A stretch of DNA of 54,814 bases from a gamma proteobacterium HTCC2207 (GCA_905182265.1 CAJJAO010000022.1:1-54814); one strand, 5' to 3'. Counted from the stretch's first letter, positions 36,415 through 45,447 are shown. Notes: a model not told the origin generated them from the letters alone. Numbers and translations are program-made.

Positions 36415-38435
36415 TATGCTTCCTCATTCTGTTCAGTAATTTCAATTAGTACATCATCTGCCGCAACCTGCTTGCCGGCAACCGCAGTAACTTCGGCTAC
36501 TACACCGTCAATCTCTGCAACAATTTCATAGTGCATTTTCATGGCTTCGAGTACCGCCAAAGTCTGGCCTTTTAACACCGTATCTCCCGGTTTAACCAAG
36601 ACCTCCAATAGCAAACCATGCATAGGCGAGATAACTCGACCACCGCCTGCTGCATCCTCGACTACGCCATCGACAATAATCATATCTTTGAAGAATGCAC
36701 CTCGACCTTCAATCGAGCAGTGCAACTGCCCTTTGGCAGTCGACATATGGGTGGCCGTCAGGGTCAGGCCATTGACCATTACCTTGGCGGTATTCTTTGC
36801 AATAGATAAATCCATAGCCAGCATAGCAACTTCTACATCCGCCTCAATACCGGCAATATCAAATACTCTGTATGTCTCAGAGCCTATGGGCGTCACAGCC
36901 AAATCATGAGTCAAGTCACCAAACTGGTACTGTTTGCGCGATACTATAGCGCTAGCACTGGCCCAGTTTTTAAGGCGGCGGCTAACCAACACAGAATGGT
37001 CAAACAGCTTTTTATGCTCTAGCGCTAAATCAATTACCGCTGCAACGGCGCTGTCAGCAAAGCTCGGTGGAGTCGTCTGTAAATCTACTGCTGGAAATTC
37101 CTCGGCAATAAAAGCTGTAGTCGCTGCGCCGTCGATAAAGCTCTGCTTTTCGAGGCATTGAATCAGGAAGTTCTTATTGTTGGGAGTACCAAATAACACG
37201 GTTTCTTTAAGCGCTTCGATCAAACGCAAACGGGCGCTTTCACGGTCAGGGCCGTAACCGATCACCTTGGCTACCATGGGGTCATAGAACGGCGAGATAG
37301 CCTGGCCAGTGCAGATACCGGCATCGACACGAACGCCAACACCGGTGGCTGGCTGCCATAATTCCACTGGACCAGAGGCTGGCAAAAAGTCTTGGCTAGG
37401 ATCTTCTGTGTACAGACGTACTTCTATAGCAGCACCTTCTAGCTTTACATCATCTTGCCTCATGCCGAGAGGCTCGCCCTGAGCAACGCTAATTTGTAGC
37501 GCCACCAGATCAAGGCCGGTAATTAATTCCGTTACCGGATGCTCTACTTGCAGGCGCGTGTTCATCTCTAGAAAATAGAATGAGCCGCTGGCATCCAATA
37601 AAAATTCGACCGTACCGGCACCGCGATAGTTAACACTCTTAGCTGCATCAATAGCCGACTGACCCATCTGCTCTCGCAGCTCTGGGGTCATCACCGGACA
37701 GGGTGCTTCTTCGATCACCTTCTGGTGGCGACGCTGCACTGAACAGTCCCGCTCACCCAAATGCACAGTATTGCCCATGGTGTCGGCAAACACCTGAATC
37801 TCCACATGGCGTGGCTGGATAATGGCTTTCTCGAGAATCAGCTCGCCGGAACCAAAGGCCCCTTCCGCTTCAGCCCGAGCCAGCTTAATAGCATTGGCGA
37901 GCTCGGCATAGTCGTGCACCAGCCGCATACCGCGACCACCGCCGCCAGCGGCTGCCTTAACCATTAGTGGTAAATCAATCTTATTACCCTCAGCCAGCAA
38001 AACCTCATCGCTCTGATCATGGCCTTCATAACCTGGTACACAGGGAACACCAGCCGCAATCATGCGCCGCTTTGACTCGGCCTTATTGCCCATCACATCA
38101 ATCGCTTCTCGGGTTGGGCCAATAAACACTAACCCAACAGACTCAACGGCATCGGCAAAGGCGGCATTTTCACTGAGAAAACCGTAGCCCGGATGAATCG
38201 ACTCGGCACCGCTCTTGGCCGCGGCGGCAAGAATATTCTCTGCCAGCAGATAGGATTCTCCAACAGGCCCGGGACCAATACGCACGGCATCATCGGCAAG
38301 CTGCACATGGGGAGCGCCTGAATCGGCATCGGAATAAACCGCGATAGTGCGATAGCCAAGCTCTTTTGCTGTGCGAATAACGCGGCAGGCAATCTCGCCG
38401 CGGTTAGCAATTAATATACTGTTAAAACGTTTCAT
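36414..38435 (-). CDS. Biotin-dependent acyl-CoA carboxylase alpha subunit (biotin carboxylase + BCCP)
   Basis: A 673-residue fusion: biotin carboxylase (1-450, with IANRGEIACR, ATP-grasp loop AAAGGGGRGMR and MNTRLQVEHPVTE), a middle linker domain, and a C-terminal biotinyl domain with LEAMKMHYE (biotinylated Lys near 636). This is the architecture of methylcrotonyl-, geranyl- and propionyl-CoA carboxylase alpha chains (LiuD, AtuF, PccA). It would carboxylate biotin for the beta subunit encoded two genes upstream. RBS before the ATG is weak (GGAAC). Confidence 0.93.
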   Translation of the reverse strand: MKRFNSILIANRGEIACRVIRTAKELGYRTIAVYSDADSGAPHVQLADDAVRIGPGPVGESYLLAENILAAAAKSGAESIHPGYGFLSENAAFADAVESVGLVFIGPTREAIDVMGNKAESKRRMIAAGVPCVPGYEGHDQSDEVLLAEGNKIDLPLMVKAAAGGGGRGMRLVHDYAELANAIKLARAEAEGAFGSGELILEKAIIQPRHVEIQVFADTMGNTVHLGERDCSVQRRHQKVIEEAPCPVMTPELREQMGQSAIDAAKSVNYRGAGTVEFLLDASGSFYFLEMNTRLQVEHPVTELITGLDLVALQISVAQGEPLGMRQDDVKLEGAAIEVRLYTEDPSQDFLPASGPVELWQPATGVGVRVDAGICTGQAISPFYDPMVAKVIGYGPDRESARLRLIEALKETVLFGTPNNKNFLIQCLEKQSFIDGAATTAFIAEEFPAVDLQTTPPSFADSAVAAVIDLALEHKKLFDHSVLVSRRLKNWASASAIVSRKQYQFGDLTHDLAVTPIGSETYRVFDIAGIEADVEVAMLAMDLSIAKNTAKVMVNGLTLTATHMSTAKGQLHCSIEGRGAFFKDMIIVDGVVEDAAGGGRVISPMHGLLLEVLVKPGDTVLKGQTLAVLEAMKMHYEIVAEIDGVVAEVTAVAGKQVAADDVLIEITEQNEEA

Positions 38436-38449
38436 TAATAGGGTTCCTA

Positions 38450-39265
38450 CTATTTATTCCAGGAAGCATTACGTTTCTCAACAAAGGCGGCAATGCCTTC
38501 TAGACCTTCAGGGCTTAGCATGCAGCTAGCAAAACCTCTTGAGGCAAAGTCCAATGCTTCCGCCCGGGGACGGCGTAATGTTTCAAACAAAATACTTTTG
38601 GTCACCGCATTAGCACCTGGTGCACAGGCCTTAATATTTCCCAGTATGGTTTCGCACTGGGCTTCTAAATCAGCTACATCTGCGGCCACGCCATGGGCTA
38701 TTCCCAGAGCAACCGCTTCTTCACCTTTAAAGCGTGCACCGGTCAGCATTAGCCGACGTGCCTGAGTTAGACCCACACGCTCGGTAACAAATGGCGCTAT
38801 CTGCGCGGGGGGAATACCCAGGCTGGTTTCGCTTAACCGAAAACGGGCATCGGCGGTTACTAGAGTCACATCAGCCACACAGGCAAGACCCAAACCTCCG
38901 CCAATAGCAGCACCTTCTACCAAGATAATCACGACCTGAGGCTGCTCATTAAGCTTGATCATCAGATCACCAAAGCTACGATTGCTCTTAGCGACTGCGT
39001 CGGCGCTAATCGCTTGCATATCAGACTTGAAGCCCTTGATATCACCACCGGCGCAGAAAACACCGCCTTTACCTCGCAGCACAATGGTGCGAATAGTGCG
39101 GTCGTGGTGCACAGCATCTAGTACTGCATTTAACTCATCGGTCATCTCTGCTGACAGAGCATTTTTAGACTCTGGGCGGTTCAACCATATTCTTAAAACC
39201 GACTCATCCCGCTCTAAAATTAGAGACTTGGTTGCAGGTAATTCACTTTTAGACAGATCACTCAT
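38450..39265 (-). CDS. Enoyl-CoA hydratase of the methylglutaconyl/isohexenylglutaconyl-CoA type
   Basis: A 271-residue crotonase. The first catalytic Glu of ordinary enoyl-CoA hydratase is absent: the oxyanion loop reads AIGGGLGLACVADV where it would be GGGCE. This, with RLSETSLGIPPAQIAPFV, resembles AUH, LiuC and AtuE, which hydrate carboxylated branched enoyl-CoAs. The position between the two carboxylase genes supports the role: adding water to the product of carboxylation. Spacing is 14 bases to the alpha gene and 25 to the beta gene. Confidence 0.88.
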   Translation of the reverse strand: MSDLSKSELPATKSLILERDESVLRIWLNRPESKNALSAEMTDELNAVLDAVHHDRTIRTIVLRGKGGVFCAGGDIKGFKSDMQAISADAVAKSNRSFGDLMIKLNEQPQVVIILVEGAAIGGGLGLACVADVTLVTADARFRLSETSLGIPPAQIAPFVTERVGLTQARRLMLTGARFKGEEAVALGIAHGVAADVADLEAQCETILGNIKACAPGANAVTKSILFETLRRPRAEALDFASRGFASCMLSPEGLEGIAAFVEKRNASWNK

Positions 39266-39290
39266 AATTATTTTCGACCTTTAAATAGGG

Positions 39291-40913
39291 TTATAAGCGG
39301 GCAACACCAAAGCTATTGGGGCGTACTTTTCTTCCACGACCTTCGCGCACCGTTTCCAAAATCATACCCAATGTATCGCGCATATTGCGTGGGTCGATCA
39401 TGCCGTCGTCCATCATGTGGCCCGAGGTATAAAAGGCATCGGACTGGGAATCAAAAATATGTGCCATCATTTTTTCTTGCTTGGCTAAAGCTTCTTCATC
39501 AGGGTCTACACCCATAGCCGCAGCCTTACCGCGAGCTACCATAGACATAGTTTTGGCCGCCTGCTCGCCACCCATAACGCCCATCTTGGCGTTGGGAAAG
39601 GTATAGAGAAAATCGGGGTCGTAACCACGGCCACACATGCCGTAATTACCGGCACCGAAACTGGCACCGGTCATAAAGGTAATGCGTGGTACATCAATAT
39701 TGCGCACGGCCTGAATCATCTTAGAGCCATGTTTAATCATGCCCGCCTGCTCAGACTTAGTGCCGACGATATAGCCCGTAGTATTTTGAAAAAACAGTGC
39801 GGGAATATTGGCTTGATCTAACAGCTGTAAAAACTGAGTAACCTTATTGGCACCCTGGGGATCAATCGGCCCATTGTTACCAATAATGCCAACAGCCTGA
39901 CCAAATATTTCTGCTTGAATACAAACGGTAGACACACCAAAGCGAGGCTTAAAATCTAAGAAATCTGAACCATCAACCACTCGTGCAACCAGCTCACGCA
40001 TATCGTAAGGCGTGCGGTAATCGGTGGGTATAACACCAGCCAATTCATCCGGATCATAAATGGGTTCGAGAAAAGCGCGCTTGGCTGGCAGCGGGCAGTT
40101 GTCGTTCCACTGCAAACGGTCAATAACTTCGCGACAGATCTGAATACCCTGGCCATCATTCTCTGCGAGGTATTCGGCCAGACCAGAAACCGTGGCATGC
40201 ATCTCTGCACCACCCAACTCTTCTTCGGTGGCAATCTCACCGGTAGCCGCTCTAAGTAATGGTGGACCGGCCAAAAAGGCACGGCCAGTGCCCTTAATGG
40301 CAATCACATAATCACTGAGGCCGGGCATGTAAGCACCACCTGCTGTCGACGAACCATGAAGAATTGAAATAACGGGAATGCCTGCCTTACTTAACTGCGC
40401 CAGCGCACCAAATAGCGCACCACCCACACTAAAGCCTTCCACTGTGTAGTTCATTAAGTCGCCGCCGGCGCTCTCTACTAAATGCACAAAGGGTAATTTT
40501 TGTTCGAGAGAAATTTGCTCTGCGCGGCGCAATCGGTAACCCCCCGCCGTGGTTAAAGAGCCCGCCATAATGCCACTGTCGTCCACAACAACTGTGCAGC
40601 GCACGCCAGAAATAAAACCAATGCCTGCAATAACCGTAGAGCCTGGAATCGACTTCGCTTCGTCTTTGGTGTCGACCATATAACCTGCGATATTACCAAT
40701 CTCTAAAAACGGCATGCCGGGATCAAGCAATCGTGCCAGACGCTCACGGGGCGTTAACTGCCCCCTTGCATCAAAGCGTGGTTTACGTTTTTCTGATATG
40801 GCACGGCCGCGACTATTGAGTTCGGTGAGCCTATCAACCAGCTCAAGCATCTCTTTTCTCTGGCGCAAAAAAGTCTCAGAACTGGTGTTTATTTTTGAGG
40901 CAAATACTGCCAT
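39291..40913 (-). CDS. Acyl-CoA carboxylase beta subunit (carboxyltransferase)
   Basis: A 540-residue carboxyltransferase with two crotonase-like halves: GRARLTPRERLxRLLD-type N-terminus (here QLTPRERLARLLDPG), LVESAGGDL, GSSTAGGAYMPGLSD, and in the second half IGNNG, QNTTGYIVG and GASFGAGNYGMCGRGYDPDF. The N-half substrate loop differs from MCC and geranyl-CoA carboxylase beta chains, which I recall having VDSGGAxLPxQ and FPDRxHFG; here it is VESAGGDLMNYTVEGF. So the acyl substrate may differ. GGAGA precedes the ATG. Confidence 0.9.
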   Translation of the reverse strand: MAVFASKINTSSETFLRQRKEMLELVDRLTELNSRGRAISEKRKPRFDARGQLTPRERLARLLDPGMPFLEIGNIAGYMVDTKDEAKSIPGSTVIAGIGFISGVRCTVVVDDSGIMAGSLTTAGGYRLRRAEQISLEQKLPFVHLVESAGGDLMNYTVEGFSVGGALFGALAQLSKAGIPVISILHGSSTAGGAYMPGLSDYVIAIKGTGRAFLAGPPLLRAATGEIATEEELGGAEMHATVSGLAEYLAENDGQGIQICREVIDRLQWNDNCPLPAKRAFLEPIYDPDELAGVIPTDYRTPYDMRELVARVVDGSDFLDFKPRFGVSTVCIQAEIFGQAVGIIGNNGPIDPQGANKVTQFLQLLDQANIPALFFQNTTGYIVGTKSEQAGMIKHGSKMIQAVRNIDVPRITFMTGASFGAGNYGMCGRGYDPDFLYTFPNAKMGVMGGEQAAKTMSMVARGKAAAMGVDPDEEALAKQEKMMAHIFDSQSDAFYTSGHMMDDGMIDPRNMRDTLGMILETVREGRGRKVRPNSFGVARL

Positions 40914-40937
40914 TGGGCTATCTCCGTGTTTCTTATT

Positions 40938-42806
40938 TTAATTATTTAGCTTGTTAGCAATCTCTGCGCTAACCGGAATTGACGCGGCTAATAACAGCTG
41001 ACCGTAACCTTTGCCCTGAGCGTCGTTGCGAATACTGGCCATGCCACCACCGCCCAAAACATCATGAATCAGGAAGTTAATAGCATGGGTACCGGGCATT
41101 AGGTAGCGCTCAACAGATTTATCACTGGTAGCGCCCTCAGGTAAAAAGTGCGCGAATTTTTCAAAAACAGCCTGCTCGGTCAGCGCGGCATAGATATAGG
41201 GTAAATACTCTGACTGGCGAGCAATAATACCGATATTGGCTTTATCACCTTTGTCGCCACTACGACCCCAAGCAAGCTTGATGAGCGGCACTGCAACCAG
41301 ATCACCGGCAGGTGCTGCGGGTAATGTTGGCACTTTAGGCCTTGTAATATTCTGGCGATTAAACGTGACACCAGCAGTATCTGGCACATCAAAAACAACC
41401 CCATCCAGCTCAACCTGAGGTTTGACAGCCCCTTTAGTTGAGCCTTCAGCTGCACCTTTAGTTGAGCCTTCAGCTGCACCTTTCAAAAGAGCGAATGAGA
41501 AAAGACGAACAACAGGGGACGGGCTGGGACGCGCCCCAGCAAAACCAGAGAGGCCCGGCGGTGTTGCCAAACCAAGACCAACAGTCTCTTTTAACATAAT
41601 GCCAATACCAGCAGCATCGGGATGTTTGGCGGCTATTTTCATTACCACTTCACGGCAGTTAGTCACTGTGGCAGCACTACCGAACTGACTCGCTGCGCCC
41701 AGAATCTCAACACTGGTTTCACTAAAGTCGGGCAGCCCTAAATGCTTTAACGTTCGTCGTGCTGCAACAAAAATAGCATCGGCGAGCTTTTGCGCTTTGC
41801 GGTCCGCATCAATTCCATAAAAGGTCATGTTGGTACCGCCGCGAAATTCGTCGGCATAAGTAGTACAGACTTTGTAAGTATCCGGTGCAGGTGAGCCGAT
41901 AGCACCGGTAACACGAACTAGGTTTTCACCTACCTGCTCAAGCTCAACATTTGAGAAGTCGCAAATTACATCGGGCAGCATATAAGCTTGGGGGTCACCA
42001 ATCTCATAAACCATCTGTTCAGCAATGGTTGCTCTGGTTACAAGACCGCCAGTACCCTCCGGCTTGGAACAAACAAAGTTGCCATCAGCGCTAATTTCGG
42101 TAATGGGGTAACCAATAGTTTCAAGACTATGAACCTCTTCCCAATCGGTAAAGTTGCCACCGGTCGCCTGGGGGCCACATTCAATAATATGCCCAGCTAA
42201 CGAACCCATAGCTAACTTATCGAGATCGTCACGACCCCAACCAAAGGCATGAATACAGGCGCCCAGTGTCACGGCACTGTCCACACAGCGGCCTGTGACC
42301 ACAATATCGGCGCCCTCTTCTAAGGCCTTGGCCACGGGGAATGCACCCAAGTAAGCATTGATGCTGGCGATTTTGTCAGTCGCAGGAAAAGCCCCACCAG
42401 TGAACATTTCGGTATGGCCCTGCGCAGCTAACTCATCCCGCTGGGTAATCAAGTCATCACCCAATACGCAGGCGACTTTTAGGCTCAAACCCTGCTCTGC
42501 TATAACAGCGCGCAATGCATTGGCGCAGGCCTGAGGATTTACCCCACCTGCATTGGAAACAATTTTAACGCCCTGACGGGCAATCTCTTTAAGATTTGGC
42601 TTCATGGCAGCTGTAACAAAATCAAGTGCATAGCCATAGTCAGGGTTTTTAGCTCGGGCCCTAGCCATAATCGACATAGTGATTTCGGCCAGATAATCAT
42701 AGGCGATAAAATCGACATTACCGCCCTTTAACAGCTGCGGCGTAGCGCGGGCAGCATCGCCCCAAAAGCCACTAGCCCCTGCAATACGAATATTTTTATC
42801 GCTCAT
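40938..42806 (-). CDS. AtuA-like acyclic terpene utilisation protein (DUF1446)
   Basis: A 622-residue protein with the DUF1446 domain (about 5-440: GASGFWGDAARA, VSNAGGVNPQACA, VVTGRCVDSAV, TGGNFTDWE) and the C-terminal AtuA ferredoxin-fold domain (about 515-615: LAWGRSGDKGDKANIG, MPGTHAINFLIHDVLGGG). AtuA is required for citronellol/geraniol catabolism in Pseudomonas but its reaction is not established. The domains are joined by a linker with a duplicated GAAEGSTK from a 24-nt tandem repeat. ATG at 42806 is preferred over 42812, since GGGGA stands at proper distance from it. Confidence 0.9.
   Translation of the reverse strand: MSDKNIRIAGASGFWGDAARATPQLLKGGNVDFIAYDYLAEITMSIMARARAKNPDYGYALDFVTAAMKPNLKEIARQGVKIVSNAGGVNPQACANALRAVIAEQGLSLKVACVLGDDLITQRDELAAQGHTEMFTGGAFPATDKIASINAYLGAFPVAKALEEGADIVVTGRCVDSAVTLGACIHAFGWGRDDLDKLAMGSLAGHIIECGPQATGGNFTDWEEVHSLETIGYPITEISADGNFVCSKPEGTGGLVTRATIAEQMVYEIGDPQAYMLPDVICDFSNVELEQVGENLVRVTGAIGSPAPDTYKVCTTYADEFRGGTNMTFYGIDADRKAQKLADAIFVAARRTLKHLGLPDFSETSVEILGAASQFGSAATVTNCREVVMKIAAKHPDAAGIGIMLKETVGLGLATPPGLSGFAGARPSPSPVVRLFSFALLKGAAEGSTKGAAEGSTKGAVKPQVELDGVVFDVPDTAGVTFNRQNITRPKVPTLPAAPAGDLVAVPLIKLAWGRSGDKGDKANIGIIARQSEYLPYIYAALTEQAVFEKFAHFLPEGATSDKSVERYLMPGTHAINFLIHDVLGGGGMASIRNDAQGKGYGQLLLAASIPVSAEIANKLNN
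41431..41483 (-). repeat. 24-nt tandem repeat coding the AtuA inter-domain linker
   Basis: Units 41431-41454 and 41455-41478 are identical, with a partial third unit. They keep frame and code for repeated Gly-Ala-Ala-Glu-Gly-Ser-Thr-Lys between the DUF1446 and C-terminal domains. Confidence 0.95.
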
Positions 42807-42830
42807 GTTCATTCCCCGAAACGGTTATCA

Positions 42831-44204
42831 CTATGGCTGCTTATGTAGCGCCTTTTCCAGATAAATCGATGCCACAATAAAGCTGGCGGGTGCTCCCCAG
42901 GACAAAACATCGGCCGTTAACAAAGCCTTAGTTAGGGGCTCAATAAAGCCATTGGCAGAAAACAGGTCGCTAAGTAGGCCCGTCATCATTGCGCCAATAC
43001 CCAGTCCAAGAAGATTGCAGGCAACCAGTAACAACCCGGTCATCACACCTCGCAGTCGCACCGGCGTAAGGTCCTGTACCGTTGAAAATGCCGGGCCATA
43101 AAACGAACTGACACTAAACATACCAGCAGCCATACCCACGTAAAATAGAGCCGATGAAGGGTCGACAAAACGAAAAGAAATTAACAGAGGTGTCATACCA
43201 AGCATTAAGTAAGCGAGAAACCGGACTCTGCCGCCCTTAAAGCGAGCCTGATACCAGTCACTCAAAATGCCCCCTAAAAAAGTACCTGCCGTACCAAACA
43301 CTATATAAATTAGGCCGTAGAGAGCACTGATTTCGCCAACACCAAAGCCCCTCTCGCGCTCAAGCCAAACAATGGCAAACTGCCCTGCCCCCAATGGTAT
43401 ATGCAGAAACACAGCGCCCATCATCGTCCAGCCAAGCGCTGGCGTGCTTTTTACGATGCCATACACATCAGAAACAATTCGGCGCCAGTTGCCGCCAATT
43501 AAATCCTCTTGTGGTCCTTGACCCTCTTCCGCGTGCTCTTCTTGACCCTGCTTTTCTTGCCCCTGCTTTTCTTGCCCCTGCTTCTCCTCCATAGCCCCAC
43601 GCTTCGGGTCCCTCAAGAACAGCAGAACCAGTGCCAACACCAAGCCTATGGCACCCAAAAGCATGAAACAATTCCGCCAGCCGATCATAGGCCCAAGAAT
43701 ACCGGCAACAATAAAGCTACCGCCCGCTCCCAGTGGCACACCAAGATAATAAATACCCGTAGCAGTACCTCTTTTTGCTTTTGGGTACAGATCAGCAATC
43801 ATTGAAAGAGCCGACGGCGCCATTGCCGATTCACCGACACCAATAAATAACCGCGCTACACCAATTTGGGCAAAGCTTTTAGCCATACCAGATAGAGCAG
43901 TCAGGGCACTCCACAGAATAAGGCCCGCAGCAATCAAGCGAGGCCGATGCACCCGGTCAGCCAGGGCACCCATAAATAGGCCCATAATCGAGTAGAAGAA
44001 CACAAAGATCGGGCCGGTTAGCAGGCCAAACTGGGAATCACTTAACTCGAGGTCGGTAATGATCGCAGTGCCAAAGCTGGTGATAAGGGTGCGGTCGACC
44101 ATATTGAGAATATTGAGCAGAGTTAGAAATAGCAGAATACCCATGGCTTTCGGAGCAGCTTTTGGTGCAGATTCCGGTGCTAACGTAGTTTGAATATGGT
44201 CCAT
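42831..44204 (-). CDS. Spinster-like MFS transporter
   Basis: A 457-residue carrier with about 12 hydrophobic segments. The A-motif GALADRVHRPRLIAAG between helices 2 and 3 and GVGESAMAPSALSMIADLYP in helix 4 are typical of the Spns-like MFS group, whose bacterial members accompany catabolic genes for lipids and aromatics. The loop between helices 6 and 7 has a charged QGQEKQGQE run made by a 15-nt tandem repeat. It is first in the minus-strand operon, 24 bases before atuA, and probably imports the substrate. AAGG precedes the ATG. Confidence 0.87.
   Translation of the reverse strand: MDHIQTTLAPESAPKAAPKAMGILLFLTLLNILNMVDRTLITSFGTAIITDLELSDSQFGLLTGPIFVFFYSIMGLFMGALADRVHRPRLIAAGLILWSALTALSGMAKSFAQIGVARLFIGVGESAMAPSALSMIADLYPKAKRGTATGIYYLGVPLGAGGSFIVAGILGPMIGWRNCFMLLGAIGLVLALVLLFLRDPKRGAMEEKQGQEKQGQEKQGQEEHAEEGQGPQEDLIGGNWRRIVSDVYGIVKSTPALGWTMMGAVFLHIPLGAGQFAIVWLERERGFGVGEISALYGLIYIVFGTAGTFLGGILSDWYQARFKGGRVRFLAYLMLGMTPLLISFRFVDPSSALFYVGMAAGMFSVSSFYGPAFSTVQDLTPVRLRGVMTGLLLVACNLLGLGIGAMMTGLLSDLFSANGFIEPLTKALLTADVLSWGAPASFIVASIYLEKALHKQP
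43541..43585 (-). repeat. 15-nt tandem repeat coding the MFS central loop
   Basis: Three units (43541-43555, 43556-43570, 43571-43585) code for Lys-Gln-Gly-Gln-Glu three times in the cytoplasmic loop between helices 6 and 7. Confidence 0.95.
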
Positions 44205-44549
44205 TTACGGCCTTCTTATTATTGTTATTGATAAACCCTAGTTAAAACCCAAGGCCTTTAAGCGTTTAGATAACTAAAATACCCAGTCAGCGCCTCACTC
44301 GCTTCGTTTAGCATGCCAAATATTGGATTAACTGCGCCAAAAGCATAATGGACTTAAAACCCAGGCTGGGCGGATATTATTATTGCAATACTATTGCAGA
44401 GTTTGTCCTAAAACACGACCTAAACTATGACCTAAACTATGTCCTAAAACACGACCTAAACTATGACCTAAACTATGACACTCGGGGTAACACAGGCACT
44501 TTTCAAGCTGCTAGTATTCTGCGGTCAAAGTTTATCTTGAGTTTGGCTG
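44205..44549. other. Divergent intergenic region between MFS and SCP2 genes
   Basis: About 345 bases before the SCP2 promoter. It contains the 12-nt tandem array at 44407-44478. A 78-residue frame crossing the array (44348-44584) codes only for Leu-Asn-Tyr-Asp type repeats and is not taken as a gene. The promoter of the MFS-atuA operon must lie in this region, but I see no convincing pair of boxes. Confidence 0.5.
44407..44478. repeat. Six 12-nt tandem units in an ABC-ABB higher order
   Basis: CCTAAAACACGA (A), CCTAAACTATGA (B), CCTAAACTATGT (C), then A, B, B again, contiguous from 44407 to 44478. The second 36-nt block differs from the first at one base, so the array grew by block duplication. 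Confidence 0.97.
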
Positions 44550-44586
44550 TTAATGTTTTTACAGTAACTCTGTCAAAACATTAAAT
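44550..44586 (+). promoter_or_regulatory. Promoter of the SCP2 gene with an operator-like inverted repeat
   Basis: A -35 TTTACA (44558-44563), 17-base spacer and -10 TTAAAT (44581-44586). An inverted repeat with 15-base arms (44550-44564 and 44570-44584, 14 of 15 paired, loop TAACT) covers both boxes, the position expected for a repressor operator; as RNA it would fold only in part. The SCP2 gene begins 48 bases after the -10. Confidence 0.45.
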
Positions 44587-44633
44587 GGGTCCTAACGAAT
44601 CAGGGCCCTTCAACAATAAAAGAGGACATAGAT

Positions 44634-44933
44634 ATGTCATTGGAATTAGTTACAGCGGGCTTAAAAGAAAAAGTTGGGGAAGACTGTGGTTTGGGCGCAG
44701 TACTAAAGTTTGATTTCGGTGACGATGGCATCTTAGTACTAGACGCCTCTCAGGTGCCAAACGTAGTAAGCAATGACGATGCTGAAGCAGCCTGTACTAT
44801 GGTCCTCAGCTTAGAAAACTTTATGGAAATGGCAGACGGTAAACTAGACGGTACTATGGCGTTTATGAGCGGTAAGCTAAAGATCCAAGGGGATATGGGT
44901 ATTGCCATGAAGTTGGCACCGATCCTAGCTTAA
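44634..44933 (+). CDS. SCP2 sterol-binding domain protein
   Basis: A 99-residue single-domain protein of the SCP2 fold, which binds fatty acids, acyl-CoAs or sterols in a hydrophobic tunnel. The typical end is FMSGKLKIQGDMGIAMKLAPIL. AGAGGAC precedes the ATG. It is monocistronic, with a repressible-looking promoter and a strong terminator, in the middle of lipid genes, consistent with a small lipid carrier or delivery protein for the nearby dehydrogenases and carboxylase. Confidence 0.9.
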   Translation: MSLELVTAGLKEKVGEDCGLGAVLKFDFGDDGILVLDASQVPNVVSNDDAEAACTMVLSLENFMEMADGKLDGTMAFMSGKLKIQGDMGIAMKLAPILA

Positions 44934-44960
44934 GCGTTATTGTTTTGCTCTAAACAGAAC

Positions 44961-44992
44961 TGCCCTGCTGCAAACCAGCGGGGCATTTTTTT
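44961..44992 (+). terminator. Intrinsic terminator of the SCP2 gene
   Basis: Ten-bp stem TGCCCTGCTG (44961-44970) with CAGCGGGGCA (44976-44985), one G-T wobble, five-base loop, then seven T. Confidence 0.93.
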
Positions 44993-45098
44993 GTCTGTTA
45001 CTTTTCCGCCTCTTTGTTTTAGTCACCTCGTTTAGCAAGTCCCCTTCTGTTTTTGAGAACTCCCATAGGCCGCGCCAAAAAACCTGGCCTAAGCTTTT

Positions 45099-45148
45099 TT
45101 GTAAGTTATCAAAAAGCACATTAATATTTAATTGTCATTTGACAATTA
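45099..45148 (+). promoter_or_regulatory. Promoter and palindromic operator of the toxin-antitoxin-like module
   Basis: TTGTAA (45099-45104), 17 bases, TAATAT (45122-45127) form a plausible promoter whose start would fall in a perfect 20-bp palindrome (45129-45148, arms TAATTGTCA and TGACAATTA around TT). This is 41 bases before the first gene and is the likely binding site of the HTH protein encoded at 45444, an autoregulation layout common to toxin-antitoxin operons. The palindrome is seen directly; the promoter is weaker. Confidence 0.5.
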
Positions 45149-45189
45149 TCGTCTTAGCAACTAATGCTTTATCTACCGAGACCAAAAGG

Positions 45190-45447
45190 ATGAAGCACCC
45201 CAATAAGGATATAAATAAAGTCGTTCAGCACGCCATATCACAAGGTTGGGCGATTAAGGCCGCAAGCGGACATGCCTGAGCAACCATACGTTGTCCAAAG
45301 AACAAACCCGACTGCCGCTGCGGGACGTTTTGCCAAATTTCTATTTGGAGCACCCCAAAGAATCCCCGTAACTTTGCAAAACAGCTAAAGAAAACTGTTG
45401 ATGGTTATATTTACCCAACAACGAAATTATATGAGATCAAACCATGA
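45190..45447 (+). pseudogene. HicA-like toxin gene interrupted by an in-frame TGA at codon 30
   Basis: Frame from ATG 45190 to TGA 45445-45447 gives 85 codons with one internal stop, TGA at 45277-45279. Before it: MKHPNKDINKVVQHAISQGW and IKAASGHA; after it: RCPKNKPDCRCGTFC, QISIWSTPKNPRNFAKQLKK and VDGYI. Proteins of this kind, as I recall them, have Trp directly after SGHA, so TGG became TGA. The SGH motif resembles the catalytic region of HicA mRNA interferases. The frame continues to overlap the next gene's ATG as ATGA, which shows that the two parts are one gene. A single-base change, readthrough or sequencing error cannot be told apart here. Confidence 0.75.

Noticed and set aside
44407..44478. 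CRISPR-like array
   Set aside because: Units are contiguous without unique spacers, and no cas genes are present. The same holds for the other tandem arrays in the window.
44348..44584. 78-residue ORF with Leu-Asn-Tyr-Asp repeats
   Set aside because: Made by the 12-nt tandem array, which is a multiple of three and therefore stays open; no ribosome site and no homology.
45277..45279. Selenocysteine codon in the HicA-like frame
   Set aside because: The family is expected to have Trp here, and there is no clear SECIS-like hairpin just after the TGA; mutation or readthrough is simpler.
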